64,000 nt of DNA from Bacteroidota bacterium (GCA_029558435.1 JAKQEZ010000451.1:1-64000); one strand, 5' to 3'. Shown: positions 44,415 through 52,728, counted from the stretch's first letter. Program-made: numbers and translations. The notes: generated by a model not told the origin, from the letters alone.

Positions 44415-44434
44415 ATATCGCTATATTACGATAT
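44415..44434. repeat. ATATCG-N8-CGATAT palindrome upstream of the second ArsR-like gene
   Basis: Sequence ATATCGCTATATTACGATAT, in the region between divergent regulator and dut genes. Confidence 0.83.
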
Positions 44435-44524
44435 GGTGATTTTTACGATTTATTTTAACTTTTTCAACAACACACCCCTCACAACTTTCAATATTAACCC
44501 CAATTTTACATCACCATATTTTCC

Positions 44525-44532
44525 TAAATTTG
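44525..44532 (+). promoter_or_regulatory. Candidate -7 box of dut
   Basis: TAAATTTG matches TAnnTTTG, 25 bp before the dut ATG; no -33 TTG at usual spacing. Confidence 0.4.
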
Positions 44533-44557
44533 TTTGTTATTGTAAATAATCATAATC

Positions 44558-44992
44558 ATGAAAGTTAAAATAATCAATCAGTCCAAGCATTCTATTCCTA
44601 AATATGAAACAATTTTCTCTGCTGGTATGGATGTTAGGGCAAATTTGAATGAGCCAATTACTCTAGAACCATTTCAACGAGCATTGATTAAAACTGGATT
44701 GTTTATTGAGTTGCCACAAGGTTATGAGTGTCAAGTTCGCCCAAGAAGTGGCTTAGCGTTTAAAAATGGAATTACGGTTTTAAACTCACCGGGTACAATA
44801 GATGCGGATTATAGAGGAGAAATTGGAGTAATATTAATTAATTTATCCAATGAAGCTTTTGTAGTAAATGACGGTGAAAGAGTAGCTCAGTTGGTGTTTG
44901 CAAAATACGAACAAGCAGAATTTGTTGAAGTAGATGTGCTTTCAGATACACAACGTGGAACTGGTGGGTTTGGAAGTACAGGTGTTAAATAA
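44558..44992 (+). CDS. dut: dUTP diphosphatase
   Basis: A 144-residue trimeric dUTPase with the five family motifs: [47 protein letters not shown] and the C-terminal [10 protein letters not shown] that closes over the substrate. It heads a plus-strand run of five genes. Confidence 0.96.
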   Translation: MKVKIINQSKHSIPKYETIFSAGMDVRANLNEPITLEPFQRALIKTGLFIELPQGYECQVRPRSGLAFKNGITVLNSPGTIDADYRGEIGVILINLSNEAFVVNDGERVAQLVFAKYEQAEFVEVDVLSDTQRGTGGFGSTGVK

Positions 44993-45004
44993 AAAATTAG
45001 AAAA

Positions 45005-46015
45005 ATGAATATTATTATTCCAATGGCAGGAAGAGGTAGTAGATTGAGACCTCATACATTAACAATTCCTAAACCATTAGTTCCCGTTGGGGGAAAACCA
45101 ATTGTTCACCGATTGGTTGAAAGTATTGCTGAAGTTTTAAATAATAAAATTGATACTATTTCTTTCGTGATTGGTGACTTTGGACAAGAAATAGAAGAAG
45201 AGTTAATAAAAGTTGCTGAAAAATTAGGAGCAAAAGGGTCTATACATTACCAAACCGAACCATTAGGGACTGCACATGCAGTTTTGTGTGCAAAAGAAAA
45301 TTTAGTTGGACCAACAGTAGTTGCTTTTGCTGATACATTATTCAAAGCAGATTTTAAAATCAACCCAGAAGATGATGGTATTTTATGGGTCAAACAAATA
45401 GAAGACCCTTCGGCATTTGGGGTGGTGAAATTAAATGATAAGTTTGAGATTACTGATTTTGTTGAAAAACCTAAAGAATTTGTGTCCGATCTTGCAATGA
45501 TTGGGATTTATTATTTTAGAGAAGGTGAAAAATTAAGAACAGAATTAGAATATTTGATAGACAATAACGTTATAAAAAGTGGTGAATATCAATTGCCAGA
45601 TGCTTTGAGAAGATTGACAGAAGCAGGATATAAATTTAAGCCAGGCAAAGTTATTGAATGGTTGGATTGTGGAAACAAAGAAGTAACAGTTTTTACCAAT
45701 CAACGTGTGTTAGAGTACGATAAAGAAGATGGAAAATTATATTATGCTTCGAATGCTAAAATTGATAATTCAACGATAATTCAACCTTGCTTTATTGGCG
45801 ATAATGTGGTGATAGATAATTGTATAATTGGACCACATGTATCAATTGGAGCAAATAGTAATATTGCGAATTCGATAATTAAAAACACCATTATTCAAGA
45901 TAGTTCATCTGTTAAAAATGCAATAGTTGCAAATTCAATGATTGGATCGCATGCGCATTATCAAGCATCATCAAAAGATTTAAGTATAGGTGATTATACA
46001 ACAATAAAAGAATGA
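45005..46015 (+). CDS. Sugar-phosphate nucleotidyltransferase
   Basis: A 336-residue protein with an N-terminal nucleotidyltransferase domain (IIPMAGRGSRLRPHTLTIPKPLVPVGGKPIV; the G-x-G-x-RLR and KPL motifs are clear) and a C-terminal left-handed beta-helix with hexapeptide repeats (IDNCIIGPHVSIGANSNIANSIIKNT). It resembles glucose-1-phosphate thymidylyltransferase or mannose-1-phosphate guanylyltransferase types. The sugar cannot be fixed by eye. It overlaps the TPR gene by 4 bp. Confidence 0.92.
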   Translation: MNIIIPMAGRGSRLRPHTLTIPKPLVPVGGKPIVHRLVESIAEVLNNKIDTISFVIGDFGQEIEEELIKVAEKLGAKGSIHYQTEPLGTAHAVLCAKENLVGPTVVAFADTLFKADFKINPEDDGILWVKQIEDPSAFGVVKLNDKFEITDFVEKPKEFVSDLAMIGIYYFREGEKLRTELEYLIDNNVIKSGEYQLPDALRRLTEAGYKFKPGKVIEWLDCGNKEVTVFTNQRVLEYDKEDGKLYYASNAKIDNSTIIQPCFIGDNVVIDNCIIGPHVSIGANSNIANSIIKNTIIQDSSSVKNAIVANSMIGSHAHYQASSKDLSIGDYTTIKE

Positions 46016-47715
46016 AAAAAATACTTCTAATAGCTTTAATTGGGATAATATCTGTGGCTTGTGCAACTAAAAAAAATAGTAATCAAGCAAGCATACATTC
46101 ACAAGCAAGTTTTTCCTATATTGAGGCATTTCATAAAGGGATGCGCTTAAAAATAAAAGGAGATTCTGATGCTGCAATTGAAGCATTTCAGAAGTGTTTA
46201 AATATGCGTAAAGATGATGATGCTGTTTTTTATGCGTTATCTCAGCTGTATGTTGCTAAAAAAGATTATCAGCAGGCAGTATCCATGATTGAGTCAGCTA
46301 ATAAAATAGATCCAAAAAATATTTGGTATACTGAACAATTGGCAAATTTGAATTATGGACTAAAACAATACGATAAAGCTGCTATTTACTTCAAAAAATT
46401 AGTAGAATATGAGCCTAAGAATATCGATTGGTTATATGGCTATGGTGATTGTTTGTTGAAAAATGGTAAAGTTGAGGAGGCAATTTCAATTATTAATAAA
46501 GCTGAGGTTGTTTTAGGAAAAAATCCAAGTCTGTCAATTGAAAAGTTTAATTTATACAAGTCAATTAAGAAAGATAAAGAAGCAATTGCTGAATTAGAAT
46601 CTATTTTAAAAGAATACCCTCAAGAACCTCAGGTTATTGCAACACTGGCAGATTATTATTTTAGTAAAGGAAATGTTGAAAAAGGAGTTGGTTACTTAAC
46701 TCAATTAGTTGCAGCTGATCCTGAAAATGGCAGAGCTCACTTAGCTTTAGGAGAAATTTATAGAAAACAAAAAAAGGTAGATGAAGCTTTTGAACAATTT
46801 TTAGCAGCTTTTAAATGCGAAGATGTTGATGTAGACACGAAAATGAGTTTATTGATAGAACTACAAGAAAGCCCTTTGTCATCACATCCAAAAACATTAG
46901 AATTAGTTGATTTAATGGTTGACTTACATCCAGAAAGTGCTAAATCCAATTCAATAAAAGGAGATTATTTATTGGCAAAAGGTCAAGAAAAAGAAGCATT
47001 GGTTTATTATAAAAAAGCATTAGATACTGAAAAATCTCAATTTCCTATTTGGAATCAAGTAATGGTTTTAGAGTACCAATATCTAATGTGGAATGATTTG
47101 TTTGAAGATAGCAAGCAATGTTTAAACTATTTCCCGAATTTACCTATTGTTTATTTACTTAATGGAACGAGTAGTATAGAGCTCAATAAACCTAATGAAG
47201 CAATTGATGTATTGACTACAGGAAAAGCATTTGTTATCAACAACAAAGGGATGGAAGCTGAATTTATGGCTCAAATTGGGGAAGCAAATTTTATGCTTAA
47301 AAATATTAAAGAAGGTAAAAAGTGGTATGAAGATGCGATTAAACTTGATCCATCAAGCAATCATCTGAAAAACAACTATGCTAATCGTTTAGCAATTGCA
47401 AAGATTGATTTTGATTTGGCTTTTAGCTTAATAAATCAGTCAATTTCTAACTCTCCCACCATATCGCAATATTACGATACGAGAGGATGGATTTATTTTC
47501 AACAAGCCAAGTATTCTCAAGCCCTTGAAGACTATTTAAAAGCTTTTGAATTGGAAAGCACCAATGCGCTATACATTGAACACCTTGGAGATGTATACAG
47601 CAAATTAAACCAAAAAGATAAAGCTCTTCAATATTGGCAAAAAGCTGTTGAATTGGGTGTTGAAAAGGATGTTTTGAAGAAAAAAATTGCAACGGGCACC
47701 TATCATGAAGAGTAG
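46012..47715 (+). CDS. TPR-repeat lipoprotein
   Basis: A 567-residue protein with a lipoprotein-type leader (LIALIGIISVACATKK) followed by at least eight tetratricopeptide repeats (for example MRLKIKGDSDAAIEAFQKCL, DAVFYALSQLYVAKKDYQQA, and a final ALYIEHLGDVYSKLNQKDKA). It is probably an envelope scaffold. This gene is followed by DUF4292 and EnvC-like genes, an order I know from other Bacteroidota. A palindrome copy (47461-47480) encodes ISQYYDT at a TPR helix start. Confidence 0.88.
   Translation: MKKILLIALIGIISVACATKKNSNQASIHSQASFSYIEAFHKGMRLKIKGDSDAAIEAFQKCLNMRKDDDAVFYALSQLYVAKKDYQQAVSMIESANKIDPKNIWYTEQLANLNYGLKQYDKAAIYFKKLVEYEPKNIDWLYGYGDCLLKNGKVEEAISIINKAEVVLGKNPSLSIEKFNLYKSIKKDKEAIAELESILKEYPQEPQVIATLADYYFSKGNVEKGVGYLTQLVAADPENGRAHLALGEIYRKQKKVDEAFEQFLAAFKCEDVDVDTKMSLLIELQESPLSSHPKTLELVDLMVDLHPESAKSNSIKGDYLLAKGQEKEALVYYKKALDTEKSQFPIWNQVMVLEYQYLMWNDLFEDSKQCLNYFPNLPIVYLLNGTSSIELNKPNEAIDVLTTGKAFVINNKGMEAEFMAQIGEANFMLKNIKEGKKWYEDAIKLDPSSNHLKNNYANRLAIAKIDFDLAFSLINQSISNSPTISQYYDTRGWIYFQQAKYSQALEDYLKAFELESTNALYIEHLGDVYSKLNQKDKALQYWQKAVELGVEKDVLKKKIATGTYHEE
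47461..47480. repeat. ATATCG-N8-CGATAC palindrome inside the TPR gene
   Basis: Sequence ATATCGCAATATTACGATAC, 19 of 20 bases identical to the copies at 52195 and 52372. In frame: ATA TCG CAA TAT TAC GAT AC, giving ISQYYDT. Since TPR repeats often carry a YxDTxGW motif here, partial coincidence is possible. Confidence 0.65.
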
Positions 47716-48472
47716 GGTTTACATATTATTTGCCCTTAGTGCAGCATTGTTTGGTCAGTCTTGTGCAAAAAAAATGACCGAAGGCACTGTTATTTTACCA
47801 GGACATAATAGCGAAGATGCTGTTGAAGTATTAGATAGTATTCAAAAAAACACACCTTATTTCCTTTCTTCAAAAATTGATACAAGATACACAGATAATA
47901 AACAGAATATAAGCTTTAAAACTTCTTTACGCATGAGTAAAGACACATCTATTTGGGCTTTGTTTACTTATGCTGGAGTTCCTTTGATTACAAATTATAT
48001 AACAAAAGATTCTATTCAAATTTCCAATAAAAAAGAAAAGTGTTATATCAAAGATAGTCGCAATTTTATTGCCCGAAATTTTAAGATTGATTTGAGTTTG
48101 GGTGACTTACAAAGCGTATTTTTAGGTCAACCATTGAAATATAATAAGTTACTTAATTATAATTTGAATTCAACTAGTAATCAAATTATCATATCGAATG
48201 TTGAGAATAAACGCTATTTCCTTACTTATTTCATTGATAAAGTAAGTAAGCGTATAAATTCAATAGAATATACCGATCAAGAAATTAAACTAAAAATAAG
48301 CTATTTAGATTATTGGATTCAAGATCAATACAGTATTCCCAAAAACATTAAAATTGAAATAAATAAATCCAATAATAATATTACAGTTGATTTAAACGTT
48401 GAAAAAATAGAAATAAACCAACCAAAAGAAATGGTTGTTGTTATACCAGAGTCCTATGAAAAATGTAATTAG
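47705..48472 (+). CDS. DUF4292 family lipoprotein
   Basis: A 255-residue protein starting MKSRVYILFALSAALFGQSCAKK (lipoprotein-like; ATG at 47705, overlapping the TPR gene by 11 bp; an upstream start at 47687 is less likely). The body, with ISFKTSLRMSKDTSIWALFTYAGVPLITNYI and the SLGDLQSVFLGQPL region, fits DUF4292, which has an LolA/LolB-like fold. A role in moving lipoproteins or lipids to the outer membrane is suggested by fold but not proven. Confidence 0.82.
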   Translation: MKSRVYILFALSAALFGQSCAKKMTEGTVILPGHNSEDAVEVLDSIQKNTPYFLSSKIDTRYTDNKQNISFKTSLRMSKDTSIWALFTYAGVPLITNYITKDSIQISNKKEKCYIKDSRNFIARNFKIDLSLGDLQSVFLGQPLKYNKLLNYNLNSTSNQIIISNVENKRYFLTYFIDKVSKRINSIEYTDQEIKLKISYLDYWIQDQYSIPKNIKIEINKSNNNITVDLNVEKIEINQPKEMVVVIPESYEKCN

Positions 48473-49769
48473 TTGTTTAATATTTATTATTGTTTCGGTT
48501 TTTGCAAGTGCTCAATCAAAGAGTGAAAAGTTGAAAAATGAACAAAAGCAATTAGAAAAAAATATTGCTAATACTAAATTGTTGCTTGAAAAAACAAAAT
48601 CAAGTAAAGCATCATCATTTAATGAATTACAACTATTAAACAATCAAATTGCATATCGCGAACAGTTGGTAAGTAATTACGATAACCAAATTAGAGGAGC
48701 TGAGTATAAAATTAAAGAAAAGCAAGCGCAAGTTGACCGTTTAAATGACGAAATGCAAGAGTTAAAAGATCAATACAAAAAATTATTGCTTTATGCCTAT
48801 AAACATCGTAATAAATATGGAAAAATGATGTTTATTTTTTCTTCAGATTCGTATTATGAGGCTGTAAAAAGGTCAAAATACCTTGAAAAAATTCAAGATT
48901 TAGTGCAAAAACAATTTTTAGTTATAGAGCAACATAAAAAGATGATTGCAAGCGAGGTGAAAGCTATTGAAACAGAACGCAATCATAAGATGGTCATGCT
49001 AGATGAGAAAAAAGCTGAACGAGAAAAAATACTTATTGATCAACAAAAGCAGCAGCAAGTTTATCAGAATCTTAAGTCTCAAGAAGCTCAAATATTAGCA
49101 AAATTAAGAGAAGAAGAACAAAGAAAGATAAACCTAAAAGCACAAATTAATGCGGCCATAAAAAAAGAAATTGCAGAGGCAGAAGCAAAAAGGTTGAAGG
49201 CTGAGAAAGAGGCTAAGAAAAAAGAAAGTGCAACAAAGTCTAAAACTTCCACAGGAACTTCTACAGCACCTGTAAAAGAAACACCATCTACACCTTCAAA
49301 ATCAGTTGAATCGTTACCTGAAACAAAAGAAAGTATCGCTTTAAGCAAAAGTTTTGAAGGAAACAGAGGTAAATTACCTTGGCCTGTTGAAAAAGGTTCA
49401 ATTACTGAAGGTTATGGGAAAAATCCGCATCCATCAATACCTGGGGTTTTTACTAATAACAATGGTGTTGATATATCAGCCCCAAAAAATGCACAAGTGC
49501 GAGCAGTATTTAGCGGTGAAGTTACTTCAATAATAAATATACCTGGATCTGGAAAAGTTGTAATTATAAAACATGGAAACTATAGAACTGTTTATAGTAA
49601 CTTGAATAGTACTTTTGTTAGTGTTGGTTCAATTGTTTCAACTAAGCAAGTGATTGGTTCTCTGGTGGGTAGTGATGGCCAATCTTTATCAACTTCTCAT
49701 TTTGAAATTCACCAAGTTGTTGATAATAGTGTTACCAGTTTAAATCCTAGTTTATGGTTGAGTCGCTAA
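48456..49769 (+). CDS. EnvC-like murein hydrolase activator (M23 domain)
   Basis: A 437-residue exported protein: signal peptide MKNVISCLIFIIVSVFASAQ, long coiled coil (about residues 20-250, Lys/Glu/Gln-rich), a Ser/Thr/Pro linker, then a C-terminal LytM/M23 domain (PGVFTNNNGVDISAPKNAQVRAVFSGEVTSI, VVIIKHGNYRTVYSNL, THFEIH). The HxxxD metal ligands of active M23 enzymes are replaced (NGVDIS), so it probably activates amidases rather than cutting peptidoglycan itself. The ATG at 48456 overlaps DUF4292 by 17 bp. Confidence 0.9.
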   Translation: MKNVISCLIFIIVSVFASAQSKSEKLKNEQKQLEKNIANTKLLLEKTKSSKASSFNELQLLNNQIAYREQLVSNYDNQIRGAEYKIKEKQAQVDRLNDEMQELKDQYKKLLLYAYKHRNKYGKMMFIFSSDSYYEAVKRSKYLEKIQDLVQKQFLVIEQHKKMIASEVKAIETERNHKMVMLDEKKAEREKILIDQQKQQQVYQNLKSQEAQILAKLREEEQRKINLKAQINAAIKKEIAEAEAKRLKAEKEAKKKESATKSKTSTGTSTAPVKETPSTPSKSVESLPETKESIALSKSFEGNRGKLPWPVEKGSITEGYGKNPHPSIPGVFTNNNGVDISAPKNAQVRAVFSGEVTSIINIPGSGKVVIIKHGNYRTVYSNLNSTFVSVGSIVSTKQVIGSLVGSDGQSLSTSHFEIHQVVDNSVTSLNPSLWLSR

Positions 49770-49817
49770 ATAATTTATATTCTTTCTAAATAACTTTCAA
49801 TTGGCTTAAAAAAATAT

Positions 49818-49825
49818 TATTTTTG
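49818..49825 (+). promoter_or_regulatory. Candidate -7 box of feoAB
   Basis: TATTTTTG matches TAnnTTTG, 25 bp before the feoA ATG. A TTG at 49801-49803 is closer than the normal -33 spacing. Confidence 0.4.
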
Positions 49826-49849
49826 TGCTAAATTTTTAGAAGGGTATAA

Positions 49850-50083
49850 ATGGCTAGTGATTTCATTAAACTATCAAAAGCTAAAATTGGCGATAATCTA
49901 GTTGTTCATTCAGTATGTGGTGATGACTTAAGAGCTCAATTGTTGGAAATGGGTTTGACAATGGGAAGTAAAGTTCAAAAATTATATACTGCGCCTTTTG
50001 GTGATCCTATTGCTATTGATGTTGAAGGGTTTGTACTTTCATTACGAAAATCAGAAGCAGATTTAATTCTAGTTACCAATTAA
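49850..50083 (+). CDS. feoA: FeoA family protein
   Basis: A 77-residue SH3-like protein (LLEMGLTMGSKVQKLYTAPFGDPIAIDVEGFVLSLRKSEADLI). It acts with FeoB in ferrous iron uptake, perhaps on its GTPase. It lies 11 bp before feoB. Confidence 0.93.
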   Translation: MASDFIKLSKAKIGDNLVVHSVCGDDLRAQLLEMGLTMGSKVQKLYTAPFGDPIAIDVEGFVLSLRKSEADLILVTN

Positions 50084-50094
50084 TCTTTTAGTTA

Positions 50095-52062
50095 ATGAAA
50101 ATTGCACTCCTTGGAAATCCAAATACGGGCAAGAGTTCCATATTTAATTTACTTACAGGACTAAGACAACAAGTAGGTAATTTTGCTGGTGTTACTGTAG
50201 AAAAACGTCAAGGAATACTAAATATTGACGGAGAAGAACATCAAGTAATTGATTTTCCAGGAACTTATAGTATTTATCCACATTCAGAAGATGAAAGAAT
50301 CGTATATAATGTGCTCTCCAATAAAAATAATGCACATCATCCAGATTTATGTATTGTAGTTTTAGATGCATCTAACCTAAGAAGAAATTTGTTTTTGTTT
50401 ACTCAAGTCTATGATTTAGGTTTTTCTACAATTATGGTTTTAAACATGATGGATATAGCTGAAAAAAATAGAATTGGCATATCTATCGATGAATTAAAAA
50501 AACAATTTCCAAATACACAAATTGTTACTACAAATGCCCGTGTTAAAATGGGTAAAATGAGAATATTTGATGCAATTAAAAAAGTAACTAAATCTGAAAA
50601 TAAACACCACTTTTTAGAACCAATCTCAATTTCTACTGCTGATGATGTAGAAAAACAAGAAGTTGAAGCCGAAGCACGATATTCAAAAATTGATGAAGTA
50701 TTACCATCAATTTTAACTAAAAAGCAAGACAAAATAACTAATGAAACTAGAAGCAATAAGGTGGATAAGATTTTAACTCATCCGTTCTGGGGATATTTTA
50801 TCTTTTCACTCATTTTATTAGTAATATTTCAATTTATTTTTTCTTTTGCATCCGTCCCAATGGACTTCATTGAAGAACAATTTGGTAATTTATCTATATG
50901 GATGTCAGAATTACTTCCAGCAGGTATTTTCAATGATTTGTTAACTAAAGGCATCATACCTGGAATTGGTGGAGTTGCTGTTTTTGTACCTCAAATTGCT
51001 ATTTTATTTTTCTTTTTAACAGTATTAGAGGAAACAGGTTATATGGCACGGGTGGTCTTTATTATGGATCGCCTCATGCGCCCTTTTGGATTGAACGGAA
51101 AAAGCGTAGTTCCACTTATATCCGGTGCAGCATGTGCAATTCCGGCTGTTATGGCAACAAGAACCATATCTGATTGGAAAGAAAGAATGACAACAATTAT
51201 GGTTACCCCTTTAATTAGTTGCTCTGCTAGAATTCCTGTTTATACTCTTTTAATATCATTAGTAATTCCAGAAAAAACAGTGTTAGGGTTCATAAATCTT
51301 CAAGGATTAGTATTGTTCGGATTGTATGCGCTTGGTGTTGTTTCTGCTCTTGGTGTGGCTTTTTTACTAAAATTTATAATTAAAGCTAAAGAAAAAAAGA
51401 AAAGCTATTTATTAATGGAGATTCCTGCATATAAACAACCTCGTTGGGGTAATGTGGGTATTACTGTTTTTGAAAAAGTTAAATTATTCATCTTAGATGC
51501 GGGAAAAATAATTTTAGCTATTTCAATTATTTTATGGGCGTTGGCTTCTTATGGTCCTGGCGAGAGGATGGAACAAGCGGTTGCTAAAACAGAAGTTTAT
51601 GCACATAAAAACAACATTGATGAAGATGCAAAAGCAGATATGATAGCTAGTGCACAACTAGAAAATTCATACATCGGTATAATGGGTAAATTTATTGAAC
51701 CAGCCATTGCTCCACTTGGTTATGACTGGAAAATGGGGATTTCTTTAATTACCTCATTTGCTGCTCGAGAAATTTTTGTTGGTTCATTAGCTACCATCTA
51801 TTCAACACATGATGACGGTGGTGAAAACATTCCACTAAAACAAAAATTATTGAAAGAAAAACATGCTGATGGAACTCCCGTTTACTCTTTAGCTTCTGGT
51901 ATGTCATTACTCATCTTCTATGTATTTGCAATGCAATGTATGGCTACTATGGCTGTTGTTAAACGTGAAACTGGAAGTTGGAAATGGACACTAGGACAGC
52001 TCGTGCTATTCGATTTTATTGCCTATGTTGGTGCTTTTGTTACATTTCATTTATTAAAATAA
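50095..52062 (+). CDS. feoB: Ferrous iron transporter FeoB
   Basis: A 655-residue inner membrane protein. The N-terminal GTPase has G1 GNPNTGKSS, G3 DFPGTYS and G4 NMMD. The membrane part contains the Gate domains with ARVVFIMDRLMRPFGLNGKSVVPLISGAACAIPAVMATRTI and the repeated SCSARIPVY motif. It is shorter than the E. coli protein (773 aa), as is common in Bacteroidota. A short Cys-rich peptide gene follows by one base. Confidence 0.96.
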   Translation: MKIALLGNPNTGKSSIFNLLTGLRQQVGNFAGVTVEKRQGILNIDGEEHQVIDFPGTYSIYPHSEDERIVYNVLSNKNNAHHPDLCIVVLDASNLRRNLFLFTQVYDLGFSTIMVLNMMDIAEKNRIGISIDELKKQFPNTQIVTTNARVKMGKMRIFDAIKKVTKSENKHHFLEPISISTADDVEKQEVEAEARYSKIDEVLPSILTKKQDKITNETRSNKVDKILTHPFWGYFIFSLILLVIFQFIFSFASVPMDFIEEQFGNLSIWMSELLPAGIFNDLLTKGIIPGIGGVAVFVPQIAILFFFLTVLEETGYMARVVFIMDRLMRPFGLNGKSVVPLISGAACAIPAVMATRTISDWKERMTTIMVTPLISCSARIPVYTLLISLVIPEKTVLGFINLQGLVLFGLYALGVVSALGVAFLLKFIIKAKEKKKSYLLMEIPAYKQPRWGNVGITVFEKVKLFILDAGKIILAISIILWALASYGPGERMEQAVAKTEVYAHKNNIDEDAKADMIASAQLENSYIGIMGKFIEPAIAPLGYDWKMGISLITSFAAREIFVGSLATIYSTHDDGGENIPLKQKLLKEKHADGTPVYSLASGMSLLIFYVFAMQCMATMAVVKRETGSWKWTLGQLVLFDFIAYVGAFVTFHLLK

Positions 52063-52063
52063 A

Positions 52064-52180
52064 ATGCAAGTAGTCTTAGTTATATCATGTATCGCCTTAG
52101 CAGTTTTCTTTATTGGAAGAAAGCTGTACCGAGAATGGAAAGGGGAAAACCCAGGAGGTGGCTGTAATAAATGTCATTAA
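52064..52180 (+). CDS. FeoB-associated Cys-rich membrane protein, 38 residues
   Basis: A short gene starting one base after the feoB stop. The product is one membrane helix (VVLVISCIALAVFFIGRKLY) followed by a short charged linker and a GGGCNKCH tail, with a CxxC-type pair and final histidine. This fits the FeoB-associated Cys-rich membrane proteins found after feoB in many bacteria, replacing FeoC. The adjacency, ATG and codon use support it as real. Confidence 0.85.
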   Translation: MQVVLVISCIALAVFFIGRKLYREWKGENPGGGCNKCH

Positions 52181-52186
52181 TTTTAA

Positions 52187-52214
52187 ATATCGTCATATCG
52201 CAATATTACGATAT
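52187..52214. repeat. Half-site plus ATATCG-N8-CGATAT palindrome after feoB
   Basis: ATATCG (52187-52192), two bases, then ATATCGCAATATTACGATAT (52195-52214). The half-site plus palindrome arrangement repeats that of the composite at 25977-26004. Confidence 0.85.
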
Positions 52215-52267
52215 GGTGTTTTTTATATTTTAAAAAGTGGGATGTATCACTTTAAGAAATATCATTG

Positions 52268-52287
52268 ATATCGACATATTTCGATAT
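52268..52287. repeat. ATATCG-N8-CGATAT palindrome, second in cluster
   Basis: Sequence ATATCGACATATTTCGATAT, the exact reverse complement of the copies at 22041 and 35291. Confidence 0.85.
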
Positions 52288-52371
52288 TGAAAATTGAAAA
52301 TTTTTTCAGATTAAATATTATCTAAAACATTTAGTATCAAAACAAAATAACCATTTTTCGATTATATCTTC

Positions 52372-52391
52372 ATATCGCAATATTACGATAT
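52372..52391. repeat. ATATCG-N8-CGATAT palindrome, third in cluster
   Basis: Sequence ATATCGCAATATTACGATAT, identical to 52195 and the reverse complement of 24246 and 40492. It lies 69 bp downstream of tRNA-Leu(TAA). Confidence 0.85.
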
Positions 52392-52460
52392 AATAAAATC
52401 ACTAATTCCAAAACGATGTAAAACAAAAAACCCTCATAATCAAAGATTACAAGGGTTTTG

Positions 52461-52545
52461 TACTCGAGGCGGGACTTGAACCCGCACGGGCAAAGCGCCC
52501 ACAGGATTTTAAGTCCGGCGTGTCTACCGATTCCACCACTCGAGC
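52461..52545 (-). tRNA. tRNA-Leu(TAA)
   Basis: Class II tRNA on the minus strand: acceptor GCTCGAG/CTCGAGT, anticodon loop CTTAAAA (anticodon TAA), long variable arm GGGC-GCTTT-GCCC, T arm GCGGG-TTCAAGT-CCCGC. CCA not encoded. Anticodon stem CCGGA/TCCTG has a C-T mismatch at 28-42, the same position that is mismatched in tRNA-Leu(CAA). Confidence 0.95.
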
Positions 52546-52554
52546 ATCCTGTTG

Positions 52555-52627
<73 letters not shown>

Positions 52628-52669
52628 AAATTATATTTCAATTGCCGTACATCGTGTTGTAACGGGCGA

Positions 52670-52677
52670 CAAATGTA
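52670..52677 (-). promoter_or_regulatory. Candidate -7 box of the tRNA-Gly/tRNA-Leu pair
   Basis: Minus-strand TACATTTG, the same octamer as upstream of tRNA-Leu(CAA). Confidence 0.45.
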
Positions 52678-52728
52678 TAAAGTTTTTTTGAAACTCCACA
52701 CATCTTTTTAGAAAAAAATAAAATATTT

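Larger units (their letters stand above)
52181..52460. other. Intergenic region with three palindrome copies
   Basis: About 280 bp of AT-rich DNA without a gene. I see three full copies of the ATATCG-N8-CGATAT palindrome (52195, 52268, 52372), a preceding ATATCG half-site at 52187-52192, and no convincing terminator for feoB. Confidence 0.7.

Noticed and set aside
45858..45869. GTAATATTGCGA inside the nucleotidyltransferase gene
   Set aside because: Only the centre and part of one arm match; it falls in hexapeptide-repeat coding sequence (SNIANS) that explains it.
22041..52391. Reading the 20-bp palindromes as ordinary intrinsic terminators
   Set aside because: They lack T-runs, occur between divergent genes as well as tandem ones, and four lie inside coding sequences.
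22041..52391. Reading the palindromes as a CRISPR array
   Set aside because: Copies are kilobases apart with no regular spacers and no cas genes in the window.
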